Origin: Bolinopsis microptera
Taxonomy: Eukaryota; Ctenophora; Tentaculata; Lobata; Bolinopsidae
Direction of reading: 5' to 3'
Assembly: GCF_026151205.1 (NCBI RefSeq)
Contig: NC_087080.1
Span: forward strand, 10,959,837 to 11,023,836
Length of the DNA: 64,000 bases
The notes under the pieces: generated by a model
The model's database searches: none
Told to the model about the DNA's origin: nothing
Seen by the model: only the letters and a program-made list of their open reading frames with translations
In this document: piece after piece, positions 38,701 to 41,269 of the stretch
Layout of the letters: each line of letters begins with the position of its first letter
Position numbering within the stretch: position 1 is the first letter of the stretch
Made by a program: the position numbers and the translations under genes

Positions 38701-39176
38701 TACTGATAGCACTGTCGATTCCACTTCTGCGCAAACTTCTGTTGTGGAAAGTGGGGAAAAATCTGGTTTCGCGTTATGAGAATTTCACGATATCTCCGTG
38801 CCTTCATGCTTCTATACTACTAGAAGGGTTCAAGACAATTCCTAAATTCTACTTTTTATGCATATTTTAAAATTACCCCGAATGCTTTCGATGCTCATAT
38901 CTCTATGCTATGCTGTGCCAAATTTTTAAATGCCACAAACATGTTTCACTCAACGAATAAGTTAACTGATCTAACAATATAAACAACAAAGTAATGTAAT
39001 ATGTGTTTACTACGGCTCAAGTGATAACATACCTTCCCAGGAATAATCTAAACGGAAGTATGACTGACAGCAAGAGTGTAAGCAGTGAAGTTAAAGACTG
39101 CAGTATGGAGAGTAGTAGAGACCTGTTCCACGTCAAACAGTCCCTCATCAACCAGTACATGAACACTCCTGTTTGA
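5696..39176 (+). CDS. SSX2IP: SSX2IP / ADIP homologue (afadin- and alpha-actinin-binding protein), 13-exon gene
   Basis: Proposed joined coding exons: 5696-5746, 8666-8784, 9043-9100, 14551-14661, 17722-17854, 18141-18285, 18449-18654, 18795-18922, 19158-19283, 32496-32643, 33794-33974, 36201-36623, 39041-39176. They sum to 1,965 bases (654 residues plus stop), every junction is GT/AG and phase is kept throughout. The middle of the protein follows the ADIP coiled-coil domain: 'ELEAVKRELTAVGEKERQ', 'FNHDIRKKERETLQMKERLS' and 'ELYKQLVEEQEERNKELFEE' track the vertebrate SSX2IP pattern in order. Human SSX2IP is about 614 residues, so the length agrees. SSX2IP/Msd1 proteins act at centrosomes and ciliary basal bodies anchoring microtubules, and at adherens junctions with afadin and alpha-actinin. 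The Ser-rich C-terminus is not conserved. An in-frame stop at 36625-36627 gives a possible 610-residue isoform if exon 12 is not spliced. Family call is confident; exact ends are not. Confidence 0.85.
5747..8665 (+). other. Intron 1 of the SSX2IP-like gene
   Basis: 2.9 kb without a supported gene. It contains a GA-rich microsatellite near 6915-6942 and runs of AT-rich DNA. Short ORFs here have no codon signal or motif that I recognise. Confidence 0.5.
8666..8784 (+). CDS. SSX2IP: SSX2IP-like gene, exon 2
   Basis: Acceptor CCTGGTAG|TGTCTA and donor GAGAG|GTGTGT. It reads 'CLQALGMETVSSQEEFQ' then 'FHMGWINERNALEE', in the position of the N-terminal segment before the coiled coil in SSX2IP. Phase 0 in, phase 2 out. 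Confidence 0.75.
9043..9100 (+). CDS. SSX2IP: SSX2IP-like gene, exon 3
   Basis: Acceptor ATCTACAG|ATG and donor TTACAG|GTACTG. It completes a split Arg codon and reads 'CSKMQADSNNYLNMMDRLQ', a heptad-like start of the coiled coil. Ends in phase 0. Confidence 0.75.
9101..11091. other. First part of intron 3, no gene seen
   Basis: AT-rich. The only repeats noticed are TTTATCATCACTG units near 10190-10230 and a 12-bp tandem repeat (CTCCTATGTGAT) at about 10670-10722 that makes the short ORFs on both strands there. Confidence 0.4.
11092..11558 (-). CDS. Gene A: small secreted protein with three W-S-Y / E-P / D-N-Y-L-C modules; frameshifted
   Basis: The start at 11558 gives a signal peptide (MLKFVLFFSAALISTQA) followed by 'NYPHWPKQFKWSY'. 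Three modules of roughly 40 residues follow, each of the form W-S-Y-x-G-x-I-P-G-x-x-C, E-P-x-x-P-x-x-W, D-N-x-L-C. The reading frame breaks at 11251-11252 inside the second module's D-N-Y-L-C: the original frame ends at 11175, while the frame shifted there continues with 'CVPRDSPYDF', the third module and a stop at 11092-11094. That is a net change of +2 or -1 base. The family is not one I can name; such W/EP/DNYLC repeats suggest a disulfide-rich extracellular or secreted module. About 60-75 bp around the start codon are tandemly duplicated upstream (11545-11660), offering a second ATG. It may be a pseudogene, or the break may be a sequencing error. Confidence 0.65.
11881..12352 (+). repeat. 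40-bp minisatellite, about 12 units
   Basis: Units of exactly 40 bp begin at 11881, 11921, 11961 and so on to 12321: TGTAAACCAACTTAGGACGA followed by CACCACGTGGTACTGGGTGG. Copies differ at a few positions. Each contains the 10-bp palindrome ACCACGTGGT, an E-box core. The array lies between the paralogous genes A and B. Confidence 0.95.
12589..13848 (-). pseudogene. Gene B: paralogue of gene A, split at its start codon by a TTAA transposon and frameshifted
   Basis: On the minus strand the ATG is at 13846-13848. Its next bases are the right TTAA of an 823-bp insertion, and the gene resumes at 13014. Across the insertion the frame reads a signal peptide (M-L-T-S-V-I-L-I-L-S-A-L) and 'EANYPYWPKHFRWSYAG', parallel to gene A. 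Modules match gene A ('NEPGDPHYWANNYLCWE'). A second break lies near 12810: 'FRWSY' runs into a shifted frame, while another frame supplies 'GVIPGMRC' and the rest, ending at 12589. The sequence there suggests loss of about 11 bp between two short direct repeats (TGGAGTTAT). With two lesions it is probably dead. Same family as gene A; function unknown. Confidence 0.75.
13019..13841. mobile_element. 823-bp non-autonomous DNA transposon with TTAA target duplication
   Basis: TTAA occurs at 13015-13018 and 13842-13845. Just inside, the ends are inverted: GGCCAAGG(G)n TCCGAGGTC on the left and, reversed, GGCCACAGG(G)n TCCGAGGTC on the right. The left G run is about 28 bases, the right about 9. TTAA duplication is the habit of piggyBac and Kolobok transposases. 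The interior encodes nothing recognisable and contains several GAGGTTAAC / GTTAACCTC words. Confidence 0.8.
13846..14550. other. Remainder of intron 3, no gene supported
   Basis: It holds a TATATAGTTATATAG tandem run near 13888-13925. An ORF at 14113-14307 has an acceptor-like CAG and a donor-like GTAAAA but does not fit the host gene's phase. Confidence 0.35.
14551..14661 (+). CDS. SSX2IP: SSX2IP-like gene, exon 4 (ADIP coiled coil)
   Basis: Acceptor TTATTTTTAG|GGG and donor GATGAG|GTTAGA; 37 codons, phase 0 to 0. 'ELEAVKRELTAVGEKERQTR' and 'KNKHLASRLKQEEDE' match the ADIP domain pattern 'E-x-x-K-R-E-x-x-A-x-x-E-K-E-R-Q' and 'K-N-x-x-L'. This exon identifies the gene family. Confidence 0.85.
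14662..16285. other. Part of intron 4, non-coding
   Basis: At 15202-15230 'CAGTAAAACCCCGATCTACC' resembles a pogo/Tigger-type terminal repeat, but no matching right end was found. A 31-bp near-tandem repeat (ATTTAATGGTANTTGAAAGC) lies at about 15999-16060, and a run of about 22 C at 16146-16167. Confidence 0.4.
16286..17460 (+). CDS. Class A (rhodopsin-like) G protein-coupled receptor, main exon, nested in intron 4
   Basis: An acceptor GATTGCAG|ACCGCG opens a frame free of ATG back to a stop at 16261, so the initiator must lie on an unseen upstream exon. Seven hydrophobic segments follow. TM1 contains 'YFLFIIVSCLVGD'; the TM3 end has 'SALTTSKLFLL' where D-R-Y is usual; TM5 has 'WLGPFLAFLFGAIPT'; TM7 has 'FLNTISNFYIYS', with N-F-Y-I-Y in place of N-P-x-x-Y, followed by 'FRKFVR' (helix 8 type). 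Conserved Cys pair: 'FLCYISS' before TM3 and 'YQCTYG' in loop 2. The C-tail carries a perfect 17-residue tandem duplication ('INELFHISRDLC' twice; 51-bp DNA units at about 17250-17351). Ligand unknown. Loss of D-R-Y is common in lineage-expanded invertebrate receptors and may alter G-protein coupling. Stop at 17458-17460. Confidence 0.75.
17722..17854 (+). CDS. SSX2IP: SSX2IP-like gene, exon 5 (ADIP coiled coil)
   Basis: Acceptor AATCTTCAG|ATG and donor GAAAAAG|GTAAGC. It reads 'HFNHDIRKKERETLQMKERL', which aligns with the 'Y-N-H-D-M-K-R-K-E-R-E-x-x-K-L-K-E-R-L' stretch of SSX2IP. Ends in phase 1. Confidence 0.85.
17855..18140 (+). other. Intron 5 of the SSX2IP-like gene
   Basis: The 286-bp intron contains an inverted repeat at 18002-18046 (GCGAAAACAAATTAAA / TTTAATTTGTTTTCGC, stem about 16 bp). 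This small hairpin could be a MITE. Confidence 0.5.
18141..18285 (+). CDS. SSX2IP: SSX2IP-like gene, exon 6
   Basis: Acceptor CAGCAAG|TGTTGA (chosen because the upstream CAG gives an in-frame stop) and donor CACTG|GTACGT. 'EELYKQLVEEQEERNKELFE' matches the SSX2IP 'E-E-x-Y-K-x-L-L-x-x-Y-E-x-R' block. Phase 1 in, 2 out. Confidence 0.8.
18449..18654 (+). CDS. SSX2IP: SSX2IP-like gene, exon 7
   Basis: Acceptor TTCCCATAG|CTTGGC and donor ACAAAG|GTTAAC. It encodes 'LASLETELINVLNSGDKDE', which continues the coiled coil, then 'DDKIELIKEKHRRM'. Phase 2 in, 1 out. Confidence 0.8.
18795..18922 (+). CDS. SSX2IP: SSX2IP-like gene, exon 8
   Basis: Acceptor TTTCCACCAG|AGGCAG and donor GCACAC|GTTAGT. Encodes 'EAEEEIASLRKAVETQQLTL', an acidic coiled-coil segment. 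Ends in phase 0. Confidence 0.8.
19158..19283 (+). CDS. SSX2IP: SSX2IP-like gene, exon 9
   Basis: Acceptor TTTGTGCCAG|GACGCT and donor GACGAT|GTAAGT; 42 codons, phase 0 to 0. 'LESRFQQLMEETDRIEKGRE' and 'EKEDLRILENKIKDD' are coiled-coil heptads. In the intron just upstream, 19003-19105 holds an inverted repeat (AAAGTTTTCAAAAG...CTTTTGAAAACTTT-like arms). Confidence 0.8.
19284..19674. other. Intron 9, left of the large inverted-repeat element
   Basis: No gene seen. The TACA at 19671-19674 is repeated at 32044-32047 on the far side of the 12.37-kb element. Without that element intron 9 would be only about 0.84 kb. Confidence 0.5.
19675..20272 (+). repeat. Left terminal inverted repeat of the 12.37-kb element
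   Basis: Contains several CACGTGAC words (about 19782-19800, 19908) and a CGCGCG core. Matches the reverse complement of 31445-32043 with a few substitutions. Confidence 0.85.
20394..20805 (-). CDS. C-terminal exon(s) of the spliced gene carried by the 12.37-kb element
   Basis: On the minus strand an acceptor at 20806-20808 (CACAATCTAG|GGGGCA) opens a frame reading 'RKELMSFTSLLKSSAPKGKE', then Ser/Pro/Lys-rich sequence with 'LGTPTKNYPVPKYRNPLQLF' and 'RSPKKVEHSPNKN', ending '...KKPGFTPF' at about 20391-20393. A second small intron (GGGGCCTCGCCACTCACAG) near 20700 is possible. T-P and S-P dipeptides with basic stretches suggest a nuclear, cyclin-kinase-regulated protein, but I do not recognise the family. 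It lies just inside the left inverted repeat and is separated from its upstream exons by a LINE. Confidence 0.5.
20880..21562. other. Non-coding stretch with clustered TAGTGCGACA motifs
   Basis: Between the C-terminal exon and the LINE 3' end. At 21447-21553 the motif TAGTGCGA(CA) occurs five times in both orientations. A near palindrome lies at 21255-21282 (AACCGTATTTGAG...AAATACGGTT). Confidence 0.5.
21694..25311 (-). CDS. LINE ORF2: APE-like endonuclease / reverse transcriptase, 1205 residues
   Basis: Domains in order. An AP-endonuclease-like nicking domain (about 1-300) has 'LSWNIHD', 'CLQETK', 'LLVGDLNARTAG' and a C-terminal 'KFSDHKPCF' (catalytic Asp-His). The reverse transcriptase (about 530-850) has 'PNNYRAIAVASNIGKLFS', 'CFVDYAKAFDTV' (first catalytic Asp), 'GTEQGHPMSP' and 'WADDLILLA' (the A-D-D metal-binding pair). 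A C-terminal zinc-knuckle-like segment 'CPTC...EDEVHVLRTCPLY' lies near 1110-1165. Such proteins nick target DNA and prime cDNA synthesis from the nick. The start ATG at 25311 overlaps the ORF1 stop (AATGACTAG), pointing to stop-restart translation. Full length with no stops. The clade is uncertain; the His/Cys knuckle with E-D-E-x-H-x-L is seen in several APE-type groups. Confidence 0.9.
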   Translation of the reverse strand: MTSTIESCSSVLKISQPNVRLETKILSELPILSWNIHDTVMSEEGLKTNDSDFVEILQQSLIFCLQETKQNFSLPNYECFNSLRADSRSGGICIGVHRSLTSNVKLLRTGCPDLQAITVFPQDDSRKFTITNVYDSPEQSSYKARRKGLSEPSTLDLLLEFRAKTPNLGETLLVGDLNARTAGKNTTPEELSDEHEPEVNYPISFPESVERISKDQIHNSRGALFLDFLACNNLQILNGCTLGDIFGDFNSVNYNGSSVVDYFAATPNTRERVSSFQILELTKFSDHKPCFCKLKCKSVISDAEALTETLEDAPKKHKWNGAENEANRYRYIAVQNTPQFADQIESIIGTECYNKEDVIRLSQGIVKILNDVADKMTPNNNTKQNRKKRQKYRGKKARMKPKAPWFDAACINSKRELNRLAKSYGKNPASQYLRNSYYEKRRLHRKLIKLKKSSFFKELCSDIESGDNINWARFKKLKELKTEGSKLDVFDMLNFCKFFKDLYGKPSIDETRIEQLQNGMTRSNLQLELSESLDQNITHEELLRCINSLKRGKAVSEDCVLNEFLKSSNMNMQTAILHLFNQCLSFGVYPWSTSVVTPLHKKGSIYDPNNYRAIAVASNIGKLFSGILLQRLISFRNLACPDTSNQLGFCKGAQTADHMLTLSTCVEKYISKKKERVYACFVDYAKAFDTVCREALLYKIWHLGIQGRFFSCLKHMYTNSSAKIKLLNKLSERIDVLCGTEQGHPMSPELLKIFIHQLSEDLNELEEVEVPIINSTRVTHLLWADDLILLALNSMSLQKMLNTLESYCLEWGLSVNISKTAIMVFNRAGRILKESKNFTYGQISISSVREYTYLGITFTLTGSLKLAQVKLKQKAIRSYFSLKSMIDLQSIKKTVIFKLFDALVLPIASYGCQIWLPQTKFTTAFSSRNKFPQLKEIAEDQIEKVHLSFLKWTISVGKRTSNAGVWGDTGRYPLAIEASPQVFNYVRRLESMETSRSDALVRHAFTEQKKMGLSWYSGITSMNQFLAETNERQLSPIQKRDVLRSCFRTQWDEERQLNKKLGFYNSIKSSFGCEKYLSLYLPYNQSKRLAQIRTSSHRLNIETGRHGQVRRNNILNRICPTCSTKDKNSLEYMAELPFFDPIIEDEVHVLRTCPLYQDNRDRLSPEAKTNLFEGMDLIFTQPKLLKEIAKFLVNIDALRFPRDLA
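25304..29005 (-). CDS. LINE ORF1: low-complexity protein with a C-terminal SGNH-hydrolase-like domain, 1233 residues
   Basis: ORF1 proteins of LINEs bind the element RNA and act as chaperones. Here residues ~1-240 form a globular N-part with several Cys. Residues ~280-450 are an S-T-P-E-K-T-T repeat region, then come Lys-rich and Gln-rich coiled-coil-like stretches (about 690-800). The last ~200 residues look like the esterase-type domain found in some CR1/L2-like ORF1s: 'CLLVFDDQLNEF' (block I position), 'VSYDTVFLHVGLQDL' (block III position) and 'GIELTLSPEGKRKI' (block V position). The canonical Ser and the D-x-x-H pair are not obvious, so catalysis is doubtful. A 38-residue duplication around 26100-26340 ('QPENKE...ADQTEEK...STPSQANKV') is present. 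The true start may be an internal Met, since the first codons overlap another frame. Confidence 0.8.
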   Translation of the reverse strand: MKSLSTFPNQTPVLKRKRNLSESIGISPSHSKGGIDCVRVRDPGLYNCSAGLGSYIHLEHNYLDKQDTGRIDRGKLMAEISKALSIHGDDISHRETDISVNMAWCEEAIEAVSQKHSNRNTLHPIDQRNCLLYLLSRLNIHQTRLLSNKPNFNGLKLTILPERTEKFPIKCHPDSDGQPITLLYLSNDSRCVNIIAKKLDQKRLSVYDIELENNSLLTIFPDTYQHMNISLPSEGIHPKGKGDFSIIITPCFVKTENTLDLAIEKQQTEVLNCSVEHTEIVPNSSTPEETVSNSSSTPEKTTPTDPNEAEQTKTVSNSCVPVETSANDPIEVEHAMTVQNTSTPEKTTDTDPAEAEKTKSVSNTSTPEKTTANDPVEKATVPDSNKAEQTKTASNTSTPEKTTAIESAEADHAMTVINSSTPEKATVTDSNKAEQTIKTASNTSHPEETTAPAPPSVETQSTIDPSKESAPDAAFIDTKTLKLFLSKETLVQLADRNSKSKIIELVKLCHMRVAHTSEQNRKMVLDHLLDASQGKVKLQPSLIDKLVKRLNDEAVTAELMNMGLEVPQSARMRKNALETYLNNEFSTLNSSDFNEICCLEKSRIGSPKTKKQNPKGKKNKSNKKTRATKKTNDNAANTTAETRNCANVTSDSNAILHATQQNGEDDKITENTDEPSAQDSKTARCFPTTPEESAEPHELVPKKGKPKIGKTEEKKPDPTNQATGSLGMSNPAFEKPLKILENSILKLQETTSNQQAQLELFKKDQIAKSVDAELSDLKSKVLSLLEMIKIQQSTLDNLVNQRSTQEQQVGTSKALLTNPPKQMMNRETQTTNPHDHKINDRGTHTETSCQTDQPAYNTSPSLIESKETQTILMIREAPSPNQRSTTCRATANNIEQQPENKEIPPNRADQTEEKTKTSTPSQANKVVLATANKIERQPENKETPPSGADQTEEKPQISTPSQANKVLLPTPFVAKKAHDQHAGKKTAKQDGSKKDNQYDKNYSHRDGSISSHQERNKETTPPRSTNDTNKKPRCLLVFDDQLNEFESDKFSKQFDINTYKVFSVNDILSRGGLVAKIKNVSYDTVFLHVGLQDLHWLKTTPEDLHDKYKQLIYKLLETTNTRICVSQIIPIKGYPYLNERIQQVNEMMSSLISSIRLTYEYKKRIFTSCNDNLANLITRTVGSHGIELTLSPEGKRKIWLLVKDSLQRTLGLNRDRVRKLNISRYTNKDRDND
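26105..26340 (-). repeat. ~114-bp tandem duplication inside LINE ORF1
   Basis: Two copies encode 'ANxIExQPENKExPPxxADQ' followed by 'TEEKxxxSTPSQANKV'. In-frame, so the protein stays open. Confidence 0.85.
27650..28160 (-). repeat. Coding minisatellite in LINE ORF1 (S-T-P-E-K-T-T repeat)
   Basis: Degenerate units of about 60-70 bp containing CTTCTCAGGGGTAGA on the plus strand recur about eight times and encode 'xSNxSTPEKTTxxDxxEAEx'. Unit length varies by multiples of three. Confidence 0.85.
28975..29853 (-). CDS. Large exon of the spliced gene carried by the 12.37-kb element (provisional)
   Basis: The minus-strand frame is open from 30626 to 28962, but much of the upstream part looks intronic. 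The coding-like part begins near 29850 (GATGGACAG|GATAGC, a weak acceptor) with 'DSDTGNNSSQTSSKSSETKS', then 'GKDDDEDDDDKNNSKVPRLL', 'NGISYSLGSMWKSAKNVSLF' and 'SNLSGLSNISELSFVSIQ', ending 'ISFDVPKPNPGA' at 28962. Acidic, Ser-rich and basic patches alternate. It is not recognised. The 3' side runs into the LINE, so the insertion lies in or right after this exon. Confidence 0.5.
30051..30200 (-). CDS. Second exon of the carried gene (provisional)
   Basis: Acceptor TTCTCTGCCAG|AACCTA at 30201-30202 and donor GCCCGG|GTAGAT at 30049-30050; 50 codons, phase 0 to 0. Reads 'NLYSVSHFLCPTLSQ' then 'SPPGWPAVSVPPLAR'. Joins the first exon in frame. Confidence 0.5.
30681..30815 (-). CDS. First exon of the carried gene (provisional)
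   Basis: ATG at 30813-30815 (or 30795-30797) opens 45 codons, 'MKIPPRFSRGKPPNYSLKDP' then 'LETLHLQAQAAATFPQ', ending at a donor CCCCAA|GTTAAG. Phase 0. The TAGTGCGACA motif lies about 90-400 bp upstream. Confidence 0.5.
30816..31444. promoter_or_regulatory. Upstream region of the carried gene with paired TAGTGCGACA-type motifs
   Basis: Motif copies: CTAGTGCGACA at about 30909, the reverse TTTCGCACTAG at about 30963, then GAAGTGCGACA at about 31165 and the reverse TGTCGCACTTC at about 31201, i.e. two inverted pairs with 40-60-bp loops. A 40-bp near-direct repeat (CTTGTGGACCTGATTCGTCG, then TATTTCGAAGTGAT) occurs at about 30991-31085. Role unknown: transposase-binding subterminal repeats or promoter elements are both possible. 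Confidence 0.4.
31445..32043 (-). repeat. Right terminal inverted repeat of the 12.37-kb element
   Basis: Inverted match to 19675-20272; ends ...CTTGTGTGGCCAAT at 32043. Confidence 0.85.
32048..32495. other. Right part of intron 9
   Basis: Right next to the element, 32128-32150 holds GTGGCTGAGTGGCGCTCAGT, which fits a tRNA-type A box (TGGCNNAGTGG). No B box follows at a tRNA or SINE distance. An ORF at 32159-32455 has no recognisable content. Confidence 0.35.
32496..32643 (+). CDS. SSX2IP: SSX2IP-like gene, exon 10
   Basis: Acceptor CACACAG|CACAAG and donor ATAACAG|GTGCGT. Reads 'HKRFREERTQLFESNLL' then 'ATPNLASIKRENNHR'. Phase 0 in matches exon 9, even though 13 kb of inserted DNA separates them. 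Confidence 0.7.
32826..33245 (+). other. Two short coding-like ORFs in intron 10, unassigned
   Basis: 32826-33008 reads 'SDHIKSMDQDLSTSICIDDV' and 'ITELDNIHHILSETGTL'; 33045-33245 reads 'KLEMAKSLHFLSHKLLLPLE'. Composition looks protein-like rather than random, but there is no start or splice context and I recognise no family. Possibly a decayed transposon ORF. Confidence 0.25.
33794..33974 (+). CDS. SSX2IP: SSX2IP-like gene, exon 11
   Basis: Acceptor CCCCCTGTAG|AGGTAG and donor AACGA|GTAAGT. Pro/Thr-rich ('FSPAPSETPSHLTTPPP') then 'EFNRELSRLDLSNLHGKILN'. Phase 1 in, 2 out. An alternative acceptor at 34039-34040 would add only three residues and stop. Confidence 0.75.
34128..34225 (+). repeat. 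10-bp minisatellite (ACATAGGCGG)n
   Basis: About ten units of ACATAGGCGG / ACATAGACGG. It is derived from the element's own terminal repeat. Confidence 0.9.
34287..35736 (+). repeat. 1.45-kb polypyrimidine tract, CTCCTC / TCAGTCCTCC repeats
   Basis: Nearly pure C/T on the plus strand with interspersed CAGTCCTCC and CAGCCATCC units and higher-order blocks. Long mirror-like polypurine:polypyrimidine tracts can form triplex DNA. It sits in intron 11 of the SSX2IP-like gene. Confidence 0.95.
35739..35905 (+). repeat. 20-bp minisatellite (AATGTCCGTCCGAGTCCGCC)n
   Basis: About eight units, the left ones diverged (AATGTCCACC). Related to the 10-bp unit at the other end of the element but in the opposite orientation. 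Confidence 0.9.
36201..36623 (+). CDS. SSX2IP: SSX2IP-like gene, exon 12 (long Ser-rich exon)
   Basis: Acceptor ATGATCGCAG|GTTCAA completes the split Glu codon from exon 11 and reads 'FNYYFGRMRNLFSKSDSPSN' followed by Ser/Thr-rich sequence. A good donor GTGCC|GTGAGG at 36623/36624 leads to exon 13 in phase 2. If unspliced, translation stops at 36625-36627 two codons later. Both forms are plausible. Confidence 0.75.
36624..37053 (+). other. Intron 12 start or alternative 3' UTR
   Basis: If exon 12 is terminal this is 3' UTR; an AATAAA lies at about 36861. No other feature seen. Confidence 0.35.
37054..37767 (-). CDS. Single-exon secreted Cys-rich protein, 237 residues, unknown family
   Basis: ATG at 37767. 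It opens with a strong signal peptide (MRVLFLILLLSTFLC) and then a mature chain of about 215 residues with roughly ten Cys spread through it ('YLCTGNREWW', 'VIMACNGN', 'VSDCLWNGIKKW', 'FFCPLSSEKF', 'WIGCKMGRL', 'YLCESSRQR'). No transmembrane segment apart from the leader; 'CTGNREWW' and 'CSGQFRGSWNWIGC' look like repeated half-modules, so the protein may contain an internal duplication. There is no intron, and it is nested antisense in the last intron of the SSX2IP-like gene. I do not recognise the family. Uninterrupted length and leader make a real gene likely; a 5'-flanking TATA-like element was not identified. Confidence 0.6.
   Translation of the reverse strand: MRVLFLILLLSTFLCRNRVIKGKKMDVDFAEKIVRSYLCTGNREWWKNIPDDMLRYMMHVSVIMACNGNITYTNVLSNLPVLLKEAEKAVKLKSLKKRTEVSDCLWNGIKKWHFVPFFCPLSSEKFMQNYDRSVNDLVNDFLCSGQFRGSWNWIGCKMGRLILEKMDVIREVVHPYLCESSRQRRQYDVVSLMAVFKETACLESSAFNFDFVAIKGGNNIHFMTYGFWCCIMKFVEM
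37768..39040. other. Rest of intron 12, no gene seen
   Basis: AT-rich single-copy-looking sequence without long ORFs or clear repeats. Confidence 0.35.
39041..39176 (+). CDS. SSX2IP: SSX2IP-like gene, exon 13 (terminal)
   Basis: Acceptor ACCTTCCCAG|GAATAA opens a clean frame 'NNLNGSMTDSKSVSSE' then 'SSRDLFHVKQSLINQYMNTP', ending at TGA 39174-39176. Its phase fits the exon 12 donor (and the exon 11 donor, giving a possible exon-skipping form). Assignment to this gene rests on phase and proximity. Confidence 0.6.
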
Positions 39177-41269
39177 GAGTGATGTTTGGGAGTGTAAAAT
39201 GAGTAATTTTTCATTTTGTTATTGTTTGGACTAGTCCTGAAATTTTAAAAAATGTTTGGATTGATGTTACACAGTGAATAACTAGTACAGCTAGTGCCTA
39301 GCACTGTACCCCTAGCGCTTAGCACTGTACCACGGATGTGAAAAACTTGCCTTTGAATTTCTAGCTTTTAGTGGCCATCTTTTCCAGGCTGAGGTATAGC
39401 AGCGCTTCAGCGATGGTTTATAATCGAGGCTATTAACTTTATCATTATTATTTAATTTTTTCCTTTTCACCCTTTTGAAAAAAGGCAATAGTGAAAGGTT
39501 ACGAATGGAGGTTTTTGCAGAAAAACGTGGATTTTGGAGAACGAGATAGGTGGGTTTAAATATGTCGTGTGTCCTTCCTTCCGTTCGTTACCATGCAACA
39601 AAAAGTTGGGCGCGCGCGAGGATTGCTTGCGGAGATGTGATGTATAGTAGCCTGCGCCTGTGATCTATGAATGCGCGGCGCGACTGTGTTTTAATGTATA
39701 TGATGCATGTAATGTATAATATTACTATTAGGTAATACGCCCAATTTGTACGTGGCACGCGTAGTGTATTGATGTGTACACGAGTATAGTTTACATTTGC
39801 TGATAATTTCTTGAATTACAGATACAAGTTAAGTTCTACGGTAATTGAACTGAATTTCAAGTGTTTCCCGTATTTGATGCATAATTTATCAATATTATTA
39901 TCTTGAAGATTGAAGTGAGCTGATTGGAGCTTATACTTAAATTTATAGTAAATGTGAAATGGAAATCTAGCGTCCGCCAAAACGAAACAACGGGCGCAAT
40001 TCTTGTTGGATTTGAAATGGATTTTTGAAAACAATCTGGGATTCCAGAAAATTCATAACCAAAATTTGAGATTGACGAAAATAAATGAAAGTAAAACAGT
40101 AGCGGAACTAAGAAGATGGTTTACGTTTGATTTCGATGATCGCTCAAATTATCGTATCAACAATTACAAATTAAGAAACTGTTGACATATTATTATGTCA
40201 GCCCCCGACGGAGTTGACCCTAATAATATTTCAGCGCCAGCATTTTTTCCGTTTCCAATCTCCCCTCCTCCTCTAATCCTTTGTGCCGACGTAATATGTT
40301 TGTGCGATCCAGCTAAATGTATTGAGTATTAAAACGGCTGAACTGAGTAAAGAATACTATTACTGCTACAGTTTAAATCGATATATTTGACATCGATGAA
40401 TACGGATATTTATCACAATCGCTTAGTAAGTCATGATAGCTAATATTAATTCAAGCATTGGAAAATTTAGCGTTTATATTTGGGATATTTCAAAAAATGT
40501 GAGGTTGTAAGTCTAGAACCAGTGTTGGCTTGTTGTTGGAACAAGATTTTGCGGGTTTTTCGCATTTTGTTTTAAATAATTCAATATCAATAAAATCAAT
40601 TGTTATTTATACTATTTGTAAGACTTTTTGTTCGAGTTTGTAGTTCAAATTTAACGTACCCATTCCCTCCCAAAATTTTGTGAATAATGCCTCTGTATGT
40701 GTGTTATCACCTCATCCTCTGCACACTCCATGCAGTGCGCAGTGAGGCTTATTGTTATGAATTAGAACTGGAAGAAGAAGCTGCGATAGCATCCGATATA
40801 AAACGTAAAAAAACTATAATCCGTCTGCAAGGGTCCTTACTTCGACCTCAGCTCCGTGCCAAGTTCCAACTGTACGGACCCCTACTAGTACTATACAGTT
40901 TCACCTACCCGGTTACCTAGCTTGCAGTTGCTAGTCTATTGCTCGCTCCGCTCACTGTTCAGGAACAAGGAAGCTTGAAAAGTGAAAAAGCGCCGCACAG
41001 AGATTTGCGAGCCAGGTAACCCTACGTCATGCACACAGCACAGGGGGGCTGAAACCAAGTTTTTGGTCTAATGTTGCCATTTGTAGTCAAACTTCACCAA
41101 AAGCAATTAACCTCATGATACAGTTGCTCTCGTCCAATGAAATCGATGCATTATATTGATTGACTTCACATAGCCATTTGAATTTTGTATACGCGTAAGC
41201 TGCGTGACGCGCTTGTTTCACTGCAAGCGAGAGGGCTCTGGTACGTTAGTAGAGCAAATAGCCATCGAT
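39177..41269. other. Intergenic, no gene supported
   Basis: AT-rich with a GGCGCGCGCG word near 39607. The ORF at 40687-40920 (77 codons) starts with a hydrophobic stretch but has no other support. Confidence 0.35.

Noticed and set aside
40687-40920. 77-codon plus-strand ORF with a hydrophobic start
   Set aside because: Too short, no splice or family support, and it lies in repeat-rich intergenic DNA.
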